In this document: positions 56,320 through 64,000 of the stretch, one piece after another
Layout: every line of letters starts with the position of its first letter
How positions within the stretch are numbered: position 1 is the stretch's first letter
NCBI RefSeq assembly: GCF_029814935.1
Contig: NZ_CP104582.1
Coordinates: 1,860,001-1,924,000, forward strand
Source of the DNA: Pseudomonas sp. GD03919
GTDB taxonomy: Bacteria > Pseudomonadota > Gammaproteobacteria > Pseudomonadales > Pseudomonadaceae
Reading direction: 5' to 3'
DNA length: 64,000 nucleotides
Position numbers and translations under genes: made by a program
The notes under the pieces: model-generated
The model's database searches: none
Told to the model about the DNA's origin: nothing
What the model saw: the letters and a program-made list of their open reading frames with translations, nothing else

Positions 56320-57345
56320 TTATACCAGCAGCCCCGCTTCACGCTGATAGCGCCCAGGCGTGGTGCCTTTCCAGCGTTTGAAGGCATGGATGAAATTGGA
56401 CAGCTCGCCATAGCCCAGGCGTTCGGCAATTTCCTCCAGGCTCAGGCCGCCTGCCGCGAGCAGGTCCTCGGCCAGGGCTTGGCGCACTTCGTCCTGCAGG
56501 GCGCGGAAGCTGGTGCCTTCTGCTATCAGGCGACGACGCAGGGTACGACTGCTCAGATGCAGGCGGCCTGCGACCTGTTCCATGTCGGCGATCTGTCCTG
56601 GCGATTGCAGCAGCAACTGGCGTACGCGCCCTGCCAGGCCCTGGTGCCATTGATGGCGTGTCAGCACTGCCTGGCATTGTTGCTCGCAAGCGCTGACCAG
56701 TTGTGGGTTGGCCCGCGGCAGCGGGTTGTCCAGCAGGTCGGCGGCAAAGCCCATCCGATTGCAGGGTGCGCCGAAACGCGGTGCCTGGCCGAAGGCGGCG
56801 ATAAAGGGTGAAGCGTCAGCCGGTGCAGGCTGGCGCAGTTCCACGGTCAGCAATTGCAGCTTGCTGCCCAGCAGCTCGCGCACGACCACCAGGGCACCGA
56901 GCATATCGCGCTGCACGATGAAATCATGCAGCGCCGGGGGCAGAGCGCTGTCGTCGAAATTCAGGCTGGCGATGGCGTCATCCACGCTCAGAGTGATGCG
57001 GGTGAAGGCATAGGTCAGTCCGTGATAGCGCATGCCAAGTTCGGCGGCCTGGCGCACCGTGGCGCTGCTGAGAATGGCGTAACCCCAGGCGCCGTAGGTG
57101 GTCAGGTGGTAGCGCCGGCCGGCCTGCAGGCCAAGATCTTCAACTGCGGGTAGTGCCTCGACCAGGTTGGCGATCAGCTGCAGCTCACGCTGCGCTTCGA
57201 TCTCCCCGTTCAGGCTGGCCAGCTGCATCGGGCTGAGCCCGGTTTCACGCAGGCAGCTGTCCAGGCTCAGGCCAAGGTCGAGCCCCAGTTGGGTGAGCAG
57301 CTGGATGCTGATGATGCTGCGTCGTGCGGGCCAGGGCGCTGACAT
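56320..57345 (-). CDS. AraC-family regulator with arabinose-binding-like domain (VirS-like)
   Basis: 341 residues from ATG 57345 (MSAPWPARRSIISIQLLTQL). The N-terminal half is the Arabinose_bd-type ligand domain (about 20-205: AGRRYHLTTYGAWGYAILSS). The C-terminal AraC helix-turn-helix pair covers about 240-335 (VAGRLHLSSRTLRRRLIAEG, LSLEEIAERLGYGELSNFIH, FKRWKGTTPGRYQ). It is divergent from the monooxygenase/esterase/SDR operon, separated by 98 bp. Architecture and setting match VirS of mycobacteria, which activates the mymA operon; equivalence here is inferred. Confidence 0.87.
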   Translation of the reverse strand: MSAPWPARRSIISIQLLTQLGLDLGLSLDSCLRETGLSPMQLASLNGEIEAQRELQLIANLVEALPAVEDLGLQAGRRYHLTTYGAWGYAILSSATVRQAAELGMRYHGLTYAFTRITLSVDDAIASLNFDDSALPPALHDFIVQRDMLGALVVVRELLGSKLQLLTVELRQPAPADASPFIAAFGQAPRFGAPCNRMGFAADLLDNPLPRANPQLVSACEQQCQAVLTRHQWHQGLAGRVRQLLLQSPGQIADMEQVAGRLHLSSRTLRRRLIAEGTSFRALQDEVRQALAEDLLAAGGLSLEEIAERLGYGELSNFIHAFKRWKGTTPGRYQREAGLLV

Positions 57346-57443
57346 AGGTTGTCCGGAAATCACAATATCCTGGCCGACTATGCCATAACCCGGGCATGGC
57401 GGGGCAAGTAGCATCAGCTCATCGCCATACACGGGTCACCATA

Positions 57444-58919
57444 ATGCATAACAACCCCCGTACGAACGCGCCCTGGCGCGTACTGATCATAGGCAGCGGC
57501 TTTGCCGGTGTTGGTCTGGCCATGCAGTTGCGCAAGGCCGGTGAGGACGATTTCCTGTTGCTGGAGAAGGCCGGTGAGGTCGGTGGTACCTGGCGCGACA
57601 ACAGCTACCCGGGCGCCGCCTGCGATGTGCCTTCGCACCTGTACTCCTTTTCCTTCGAGCCCAAGCACGACTGGTCGCGCAAATTCGCGCCGCAGGCGGA
57701 AATCCACGCCTACATCCTGCAGTGCGTGGAGAATCACCGGCTGCGCCCACATATCCGCCTGAACAGCGAAGTGCTGGGCGCCGAGTTCGATGTCGAATGC
57801 GGCGTCTGGCGGGTCGAACTGGCGGGAGGCGAGGTGATCGAAGCGCAGGCGCTGGTCAGTGCCTGCGGCCAGCTCAATCGGCCGGCCTAGCCGAAACTGC
57901 CCGGGCTGGAGCGTTTCCGGGGAGAGGCCTTTCATTCGGCGCGCTGGCGGCACGATATCGACTTGACGGGCAAGCGTGTGGCGGTGATCGGCACGGGGGC
58001 TTCGGCGATCCAGTTCGTGCCGCAGATCCAGCCGAAGGTCGCCAGCCTGAGCCTGTTCCAGCGTTCGGCGGCTTATGTGCTGGCCAAGCCAGACCGTGTC
58101 TATCGCCCGTGGGAGATTGCCCTGAAACAGCGTTTCCCGCTGTTGCTGCGCACCGAGCGCCTGCTGCAGTACCTGCATCACGAAGGGCGTGCCGTGGCCT
58201 TTATCCGCTTTCCCTGGCTGATGCGCCTGTTTCGTCACAGTTTCACCCGTCATCTGCGGCGGCAGATGCCCGATACCCACAAGCGCGCACAGCTGCAGCC
58301 TGACTACCCCATGGGCTGCAAGCGCATCCTGATCAACAACGACTACTTCCCGGCGCTGGCGCAGGCCAATGTCGAGATTGTCGAGTCGGCCATTCGTGAA
58401 GTCCGTGAATACTCGCTGGTTACGGCCGATGGCCGCGAGCATCCTTGCGACGTGCTGATTTACGGCACTGGCTTCACGGCCAGCGACTTTCTCGCGCCGA
58501 TGCGTATTCGCGGCCTCGATGGGCTGGAGCTGAACCAGGCCTGGAAGGAGGGCGCCGAGGCTTACAAAGGCATCAGTGTCAGCGGCTTTCCCAACCTGTT
58601 CCTGCTGTATGGGCCGAATACCAACCTTGGCCATAATTCCATTCTCTACATGCTGGAGAGCCAGTACGCCTACGTGCTGGGCTGCCTGCGGGCGTTGCGC
58701 GAGCAGGGGCTGCGTTATCTCGATCTGCGCCCGGCCGTGCAGCGTCACTTTAACGATGACGTGCAGCGCGCGACCCAACGCACGATCTGGGCGCAGGGCT
58801 GCGACAGCTGGTATCAGACCGCTACCGGTAAGCACACCAACAACTGGCCGGGCTTTACCTTTACCTATCGCCTGATGACCCGTAGCCCGGAGCTTGCCGA
58901 CTATGACTGCGTCCGCTGA
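57444..58919 (+). pseudogene. Flavin monooxygenase (Baeyer-Villiger type, MymA-like) with in-frame TAG
   Basis: About 491 codons from ATG 57444, interrupted only by TAG at 57888-57890; the same frame resumes at once (PKLPGLERFRGEAFHSARWR). FAD motif VLIIGSGFAGVGLAMQL is at the N-terminus. The FMO/BVMO fingerprint FRGEAFHSARW and the NADPH Rossmann motif VIGTGASAIQF follow the stop. Without the TAG it would be a full-length class B monooxygenase, as in the mymA locus. Read as it stands it yields a 148-residue fragment. A single substitution, a sequencing error or suppression are the options. Confidence 0.82.
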
Positions 58920-59832
58920 TTTCAAGGCCCCCGCTGTCGAGCAGAGGCTGTTGCGTAGCCTGCTGCGGGGCTTTCTGCGCCTGTTCTTTCGCGGCCTGGT
59001 GCGTCCGCCGATGCCGGTGGCCGGGCAGCGCCGGATATTGCGTGCACTCACTGCCATCACCCTGACGCCGCGCGGCGTCAGCCGCAACAGCGCGACTCTG
59101 GCCGGGCGCCCTTGCGAGTGGCATCGCCCGCTCGTCAGCAGCGGTAGCGTACTGCTCTATCTGCATGGCGGCGCGTTCATGATCGGCGGGCCGGATACCC
59201 ATCGCAGTATCTGCGCCAGCCTGGCCAAGCGTGCGGCCCTCGACGTCTGCGCGCTGGACTATCGCCTGGCCCCCGAGCATCCCTATCCGGCGGCGCGTGA
59301 TGATGTGGTGGCGGCTTACCAGGCATTGCTGGAGGCCGGCTACAGGCCCGAACAGATCGCCATCGGTGGCGATTCGGCCGGCGGCAACCTGAGCCTGGTC
59401 GGTTGCCTGCAGATCGTCGAGCTCGGCCTGCCGCCGCCTACCGCGTTGGTGTGCTTCTCGCCGGTCACCGATTTCACCGGTGAGCAGATGCATGAGCCGC
59501 CTGCCGGTGATCCGCTGCTCCACCCCAGCTGGATCGAGCAGGCCGCGCAGTTGTATTGCCCAGCCGACCTGCCGCGCAATGATCCGCGCCTATCGCCGCT
59601 GTTCGCTGATCTCAGCTGCCTGCCGCCAACGTTGATCCAGGTCGGCGAAGACGAATTGCTGCTGAACGACAGCCTGCGTCTGGCCGCGCGCGCCGAGGCA
59701 GCCGGTGCAGATGTGCGTCTGGAGCGTTACCCGGGGCTGTGGCATGTATTCCAGGCGCATGTCGGCATGTTGCGCGCGGCGGATCGCGCGCTCGAGCGCG
59801 TGGCTAGCTTTCTTCGTGAGCGGGGCATGTGA
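58903..59832 (+). CDS. HSL-type alpha/beta hydrolase (LipR-like esterase)
   Basis: 309 residues from ATG 58903, overlapping the end of the monooxygenase frame. Hormone-sensitive-lipase family motifs: oxyanion HGGAF (88-92) and catalytic GDSAGG (Ser158, [16 protein letters not shown]), then [10 protein letters not shown] between them and a C-terminal Asp ([10 protein letters not shown]) and His (GLWHVFQAH). Unlike its two neighbours it has no premature stop. In the mycobacterial locus the corresponding gene is lipR. It probably hydrolyses the ester made by the monooxygenase; that is inferred from the pairing. Confidence 0.9.
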   Translation: MTASADFKAPAVEQRLLRSLLRGFLRLFFRGLVRPPMPVAGQRRILRALTAITLTPRGVSRNSATLAGRPCEWHRPLVSSGSVLLYLHGGAFMIGGPDTHRSICASLAKRAALDVCALDYRLAPEHPYPAARDDVVAAYQALLEAGYRPEQIAIGGDSAGGNLSLVGCLQIVELGLPPPTALVCFSPVTDFTGEQMHEPPAGDPLLHPSWIEQAAQLYCPADLPRNDPRLSPLFADLSCLPPTLIQVGEDELLLNDSLRLAARAEAAGADVRLERYPGLWHVFQAHVGMLRAADRALERVASFLRERGM

Positions 59833-60593
59833 TGCACAACATTCTCATCAGTGGCGCAGCGTCGGGCATTGGCGCTGCCACTGCACGCCTGTTTCACGCA
59901 CGTGGCTGGCGCGTCGGCCTGCTCGACGTCGATCAACGGGCGCTGACAGCCTTGGCCGCCGAGCTGGACGGCGCCTGGCATGCGCCGCTGGATGTGGTCG
60001 ATGGCGCAGCGGTGAAGGCCGCGCTGGCCGGCTTCTGTACCTAGAGCGGTGGCCAGTTGCGCCTGCTGTTCAATGGCGCGGGCATCCTGCGCACCGGCGC
60101 CTTCGCCGATATCGAGCAGGAGCAGCACGCGCGCCTGGTACAGATCAACGTGCTCGGCGTGCTCAACCTTTGCCATGCGGCCTATCCCTATCTCAAGGTC
60201 ACGCCGCAGGCGCAGGTGATCAATATGGGGTCGGCTTCGGGGCTTTACGGGGTACCGCAACTGGCCAGCTATTCGGCCAGCAAGTTCGCCTTGCGTGGGC
60301 TGACCGAGGCGCTGGAGCTGGAGTGGCGCGAGCACGGCATCCTTGTCGGTGACCTGATGCCGCCCTTCGTCGACACGCCGATGGTCCGCAGTCAGGCGCA
60401 GCGTCCGCCGGTGATGCGTCGCCTGGGCGTGCGTCTGGATGCCGAGCAGATCGCCGAAGCGGCCTGGCAGCAAGCTCATGCCAGTAAGGTACATCGTCCG
60501 GTAGGCATGCAGTTCTGGCTGCTGCACACGCTCGGGCAGATCACCCCAGGCTGGATCAATCGGTTGCTCATGGCCTGGCTCAGCCGCCCATGA
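59832..60593 (+). pseudogene. Short-chain dehydrogenase/reductase with in-frame TAG
   Basis: About 253 codons from ATG 59832, overlapping the esterase stop. The N-terminus has the NAD(P) motif [19 protein letters not shown] at 60042-60044 stops the frame after about 70 codons, and the same frame continues (SGGQLRLLFNGAGILRTGAF) with the catalytic Ser region MGSASGLYGV and Y-x3-K in SYSASKFALRG. Apart from that codon it is a complete SDR. This is the second amber codon in the operon; both lie in CCTAG. A CAG-to-TAG transition would explain it. Confidence 0.82.
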
Positions 60594-60906
60594 CTTCAGG
60601 CGCTGCTTGCAGATGGGCCAATGGCCGCTGGTCGACGGCTTTGTCACAAGGCCTTTCTGCATAGCGCGCATCTTTCGCACAGCGGCTATTCTACGGATGA
60701 CGGTTTCAGTTCGGCGTTCTGCCGGACAGTCGTCGATACGCTTGCAGTAGACACATCGAGCACCCGCTCGATTCTCGGGGCGGCGCCAAAGGGGGCTTTG
60801 AAACGCAGGTCGTTTCAGGGGTTCCCGCCAGGCGCCGCGACACCGTCCTTGGGGCGGTCGCATTGGGAAAGCGGTTAATCCATCCATAGCCTGAGAGGGG
60901 TCGTTT
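60594..60906. other. Gene-free gap before rraB
   Basis: 313 bp, no supported gene; open frames here are weak and not preceded by ribosome sites. A GC-rich gcgccaaagggggc segment near 60780 and gagaggggt just before the rraB start (a likely ribosome site) are the only features seen. Confidence 0.55.
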
Positions 60907-61251
60907 ATGAGCACAGCCTTCCACGAAGACTCCAGCACCCTGGTGTTGCGTCGCATGAAAGAAGGGGGATTCGACTTCGCCCAGTTTCACCCGATCGAGT
61001 TCTACGCCATCTTTCCTGACGAAGAACGGGCCAGGCTGGCCGCCAGAAACTTTCGCGGCGAGTCGCTCAACGCCCAGATATCCGCCCGTGAGGACGGCAT
61101 CTGGCACCTGCAAATCAGCAAAGTGATGTACGCCACCCATGCCGGTATTGGCGAGTTCGAACATGACCTGGAATCCATCGTCGTCCCGCTGGGCGGCAAG
61201 ATGGACGGCTGGGGCGTAACCCAGGAGGTGAAAGCGTCAGCCATGCGTTAG
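60907..61251 (+). CDS. rraB: RNase E inhibitor RraB-like protein
   Basis: 114 residues, ATG preceded by gagagggg. Typical RraB/DUF1260 features: GGFDFAQFHPIEFYAIFPDE at the N-terminus, WHLQISKVMYATHAGIGEFE and the C-terminal GGKMDGWGVTQEV. RraB binds RNase E and lowers mRNA turnover in E. coli; the family is also called regulator of ribonuclease activity B. It stands alone between the decayed operon and a glutamine amidotransferase. Confidence 0.85.
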   Translation: MSTAFHEDSSTLVLRRMKEGGFDFAQFHPIEFYAIFPDEERARLAARNFRGESLNAQISAREDGIWHLQISKVMYATHAGIGEFEHDLESIVVPLGGKMDGWGVTQEVKASAMR

Positions 61252-61375
61252 GCACCGCTGTTACGTCCATTAGCTCAGACCATCGGCCGGCCAGCCGGCC
61301 GATGGCTTCAATTCCCAGCCCAGCCCATCTCGACTTGCCAATCCTTCTCGCGCAGACTGCGCGGCGGAGGTACGT

Positions 61376-62083
61376 ATGGCCGATGTTCTGATCCTGACGC
61401 ATATCGATTATTGCCCGCCCGCTCACCTGGCGCAGGTGCTGCAGACGCGTGGCTGCAGTTTCGACGTGCGGCGCGTCGAACTGGGCGAACTGCATGCCTA
61501 CGACCTGGAGCGGCCCAAGGCGGTCGCCGTGATGGGCGGGCCGATGAGCGTCAACGACCCGCTGCCCTGGATAGCCGACGAAGTGGCTGCGCTGCAGCGT
61601 TTCATCGCGCGCGACATTCCCATCATCGGCCACTGCCTGGGCGGCCAACTGCTGGCCAAGGCACTAGGTGCCGGCGTGCACCGTATGCCCTATACCGAAG
61701 CCGGTTGGCAGATCATCGAGCGTCATGCGCAATCCGCTGGCAGCCCCTGGCTGGCGCATTTGCCCGAGTCGTTCAGCATCTTCCAGTGGCATGGCGACAC
61801 CTTCTCGCTACCTGAAGGTGCTCAACCCCTGCTGAGCAGCCGCTGGTGCGACAATCAGGCCTTCGCCTGGGGCGAGAAGATACTGGCCCTGCAAGGGCAT
61901 CCGGAAATGACCGAAGAGCTGGTTGAATTGTGGCTCGACGACTGGGCGCACCTGCTCGATGCCAGCCAGCCCAGCCAGCAACGTATCGACGAGATGCGCG
62001 AAGGCCTGAGCGAGAAGGTCAGGGCACTGAACCAGGTGGCCGAGGGTTTCTACACGCATTGGCTGAGGCACGCCGGGCTTTGA
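61376..62083 (+). CDS. Class I glutamine amidotransferase-like protein
   Basis: 235 residues. GATase fold with PKAVAVMGGPMSVNDPLPWI, nucleophile elbow IIGHCLGGQLLAKALGAG (Cys87) and the His-x-Glu pair in ALQGHPEMTEELVEL, giving a complete Cys-His-Glu triad. FSIFQWHGDTFSLPEGAQ is typical of the stand-alone GMP-synthase-like/gamma-glutamyl group. Such proteins may act on glutamyl amides; no partner synthetase adjoins. A ribosome site (ggaggtacgt) lies before the ATG. Confidence 0.88.
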   Translation: MADVLILTHIDYCPPAHLAQVLQTRGCSFDVRRVELGELHAYDLERPKAVAVMGGPMSVNDPLPWIADEVAALQRFIARDIPIIGHCLGGQLLAKALGAGVHRMPYTEAGWQIIERHAQSAGSPWLAHLPESFSIFQWHGDTFSLPEGAQPLLSSRWCDNQAFAWGEKILALQGHPEMTEELVELWLDDWAHLLDASQPSQQRIDEMREGLSEKVRALNQVAEGFYTHWLRHAGL

Positions 62084-62314
62084 GCCTGTGGGAGCGGGGT
62101 GTTATTGCTCGCTCGTCAGGGGCCAATGTCCACAGAACGGTTATCCCAGCATCTGATCTCCGTGACCGATTGAGTGATTTGCTCCTGCTGCGCGAACTAC
62201 AGAAAGATCCTTCTCGATCTCGCGGCCTGCAGCGAGGTGGTGGGGTGTTTGGCAGGCTATACACCCTGTCGGATAACTGCTGGCAAGTGGCAATCATGCG
62301 AAGGCGGGGCGGGG

Positions 62315-62347
62315 AAGGCGCAGCGGTGAGCCGCTGCGCCTTTTGTT
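62315..62347 (+). terminator. Terminator between convergent genes
   Basis: ggcgcagcgg (62317-62326) pairs with ccgctgcgcc (62331-62340), followed by TTTTGTTT on the plus strand. It also abuts the Aer-type gene's stop on the other strand, where the T-run is poorer. Confidence 0.75.
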
Positions 62348-63913
62348 TCAGCGGTTGAAGCGTTCGACCAGGGCGTATTGGCCCTGTGCGGTGTTGGTCA
62401 GGGCTTCGCTGAGTTTGGCGGTGCTTTGCGCTTCGCCGGCGGTCTGGTCGGCCAGTTGGGCGATGGTGGTGATGTTCTGGTTGATTTCGTCGGCCACGGC
62501 GCTTTGTTCTTCCGCCGCCGCAGCGATCTGGTTGGCCATGTCGGCGATGTTGGCCACCGAGTCGCTGATACCGGACAGCGCCTGATCGGCTTTGAGAACG
62601 CGTTCGACGCCTTCGTCGGCCTGTTTGCGGCCGATTTCCATGGTCAGTACGGCCTCTTCGGCAGTACGTTGCAGTTTGGCGATCAGGCCGTGAATCTGTT
62701 CTGTGGATTCGGCGGTGCGCTGGGCGAGGGAACGAACCTCGTCGGCCACCACGGCGAAGCCACGGCCCATTTCGCCGGCGCGGGCGGCTTCGATGGCGGC
62801 GTTGAGGGCGAGCAGGTTGGTCTGGTCGGCGATGCCTTTGATCACGTCGACCACGCCGCCAATTTCGCTGCTGTCCTGGGCCAGGCGGGTCACGGTTTCG
62901 CCGGTGTCACCCACCGATTGTGACAGGCGCTGGATGGCTTCGCGGGTTTCCGCGGCGATGCTGCGACCTTCGCTGGTCAGGCGGTTGGCTTCCTGAGTCG
63001 CGATGGCGGTACGGGCGACGTTGCTGGCGACTTCCAGGGTAGTGGCAGCCATTTCGTTGACGGCGGTGGCGACCTGTTCGGTCTCCTGGCGCTGGCGTTC
63101 GAGGCTGGCCGAGCTGTTGTGCGCCAGCTTGTCGGCTTCGCGCGCTTGCTGGGTCAGATGTTCGGCGGTGTCCTGCAGGCGGGTGAGGCAGGTTTTCAGG
63201 CGCGCTTCCTGGCTGAGCATGGCCATTTCCAGGCGTGCCTCGGCGCCACGGCTGTCGGTGTACATCTGCGCGATCAGCGGGTCGGAGGTGGTTTGCTCGG
63301 CGAGGCGCAGCAGGCGTTTGACGCCGCGCGTCTGCCAGGCGATGCCAGCCAAACCCAGCGGCACGGAGAGCACGGCAGCAAGGATGAAGCCCCAGTTGCT
63401 GCCCATCCAGTGGCCGATCATGAAGCCGATCTGGCTGACCAGGATGAATGGCATCCACGCCTGGACGATGGGCAGCCACTGGTTGCTGGCCGGTACGGCC
63501 GATTTGCCGGCGTTGATGCGGGCGTATAGGGCTTCGGCGCGGCGTACTTGCTCGGCGGTCGGTTTGACGCGGACGGATTCGTAGCCGACGACCTGGTTGT
63601 TTTCGGTCACGGGCGTGACGTAGGCGTTGACCCAGTAGTGGTCACCGTTCTTGCAGCGGTTCTTGACGATGCCCATCCACGGGCGGCCCTTCTTCAGGGT
63701 CGTCCACATGTGCTCGAACACGGCGGACGGGACATCCGGGTGGCGCACGATGTTGTGTGGCGCGCGCAGCAACTCTTCGCGGCTGAAACCACTGATGTCG
63801 ACGAAGGCGTCGTTGCAGTAAGTGATCTGGCCCTTGAGGTCGGTAGTGGATATCAGACGCTGTTGTGCAGGGAATGTACGCTCACGCTGAGTGACCGGCT
63901 GGTTGTTACGCAT
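62348..63913 (-). CDS. aer: PAS-containing methyl-accepting chemotaxis protein (Aer-type)
   Basis: 521 residues. N-terminal PAS domain (about 20-115: [39 protein letters not shown]), a hydrophobic hairpin anchor (about 145-190) with no periplasmic sensor, a linker and the MCP signalling domain (about 260-521) with the highly conserved hairpin tip ([40 protein letters not shown]). This is the layout of the redox/aerotaxis receptor Aer. It would signal through CheW (gene at 1144) to CheA. The 87 bases to the window end hold its promoter side. Confidence 0.92.
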   Translation of the reverse strand: MRNNQPVTQRERTFPAQQRLISTTDLKGQITYCNDAFVDISGFSREELLRAPHNIVRHPDVPSAVFEHMWTTLKKGRPWMGIVKNRCKNGDHYWVNAYVTPVTENNQVVGYESVRVKPTAEQVRRAEALYARINAGKSAVPASNQWLPIVQAWMPFILVSQIGFMIGHWMGSNWGFILAAVLSVPLGLAGIAWQTRGVKRLLRLAEQTTSDPLIAQMYTDSRGAEARLEMAMLSQEARLKTCLTRLQDTAEHLTQQAREADKLAHNSSASLERQRQETEQVATAVNEMAATTLEVASNVARTAIATQEANRLTSEGRSIAAETREAIQRLSQSVGDTGETVTRLAQDSSEIGGVVDVIKGIADQTNLLALNAAIEAARAGEMGRGFAVVADEVRSLAQRTAESTEQIHGLIAKLQRTAEEAVLTMEIGRKQADEGVERVLKADQALSGISDSVANIADMANQIAAAAEEQSAVADEINQNITTIAQLADQTAGEAQSTAKLSEALTNTAQGQYALVERFNR

Positions 63914-64000
63914 GGCAGGTATCCGTCGTTGTAATGCCCCTGTAATCGGCCGACGAACGGCAAAGTTGAGGGGTGAGTGCGTTTTGGCGAGTGTAAACGC

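Noticed and set aside
57888..60044. TAG codons as programmed pyrrolysine
   Set aside because: No pylT or pylS is seen, the lineage is not known to use pyrrolysine, and neither enzyme family needs it. Simple nonsense change or sequence error is likelier.
60706..61164. 152-codon minus-strand frame before and inside rraB
   Set aside because: Antisense to rraB for half its length; no conserved features.

Overview
The window is a contiguous, gene-dense, GC-rich stretch of a Pseudomonas chromosome. Gene content and order resemble the P. aeruginosa PA1462-PA1529 and PA1674-PA1683 neighbourhoods. The joining of these blocks and the repeat types suggest the P. mendocina / P. oleovorans / P. pseudoalcaligenes group. 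That placement is an inference from remembered synteny; no search was run. No tRNA, rRNA, CRISPR array, prophage or replication origin was seen.

Layout. (1) 1-4193: end of a chemotaxis/motility operon (ParA-type end, CheW-domain protein, CheW, DUF2802), a MITE-like repeat, then fliK and an FlhB-tail-like gene on the other strand. (2) 4398-11740: complete cytochrome c maturation operon ccmABCDEFG-ccmH-ccmI plus a coupled lipoprotein, with a long palindrome between ccmB and ccmC. (3) 11741-17394: tandem repeats, a DASS transporter, a voltage-gated-type K+ channel with an intact IS5-family element just upstream, an XRE regulator and two lipoproteins, one FlgO-like. (4) 17545-37840: a purine-catabolism region. 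It holds a RutR-like TetR regulator, moaA, an NCS1 transporter, a Tsx-like porin, an internally deleted NCS2 permease, puuD, allA, uraD, puuE, hiuH, an AzgA-type permease, a GntR/FCD regulator, guaD, xdhC, a small ORF, xdhB, xdhA and a second GntR regulator. (5) 37847-44788: smc, zipA, ligA. (6) 44967-54873: small conserved genes (thioredoxin-fold protein, folE, Smr, isochorismatase-like, prmB, alpha/beta hydrolase, aroC, MFS, a degenerate acireductone-dioxygenase-like cupin, PLDc_N protein, histidine phosphatase). (7) 54875-63913: ogt-alkA, then an AraC regulator divergent from a flavin monooxygenase / esterase / SDR operon, rraB, a glutamine amidotransferase and an Aer-type chemoreceptor.

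How it fits together. The purine genes describe guanine -> xanthine (GuaD) -> urate (XdhAB, XdhC, with molybdenum cofactor from MoaA) -> 5-hydroxyisourate (PuuD, membrane-bound with a haem-c domain that needs the Ccm system) -> OHCU (HiuH) -> allantoin (UraD) -> allantoate (PuuE). Ureidoglycolate lyase (AllA) is present, but allantoicase, the step that makes its substrate, is not in the window.

Most notable signals. A palindrome of form TTGTNNACAA recurs in the regulatory regions of the purine genes and in front of the GntR/FCD gene, so it is the likely operator of that regulator. The AraC-linked operon has the gene order of the mycobacterial VirS-MymA locus, and two of its three genes carry a single in-frame TAG. 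The ARD-like cupin has lost three of four metal ligands. An NCS2 permease has a clean in-frame internal deletion.
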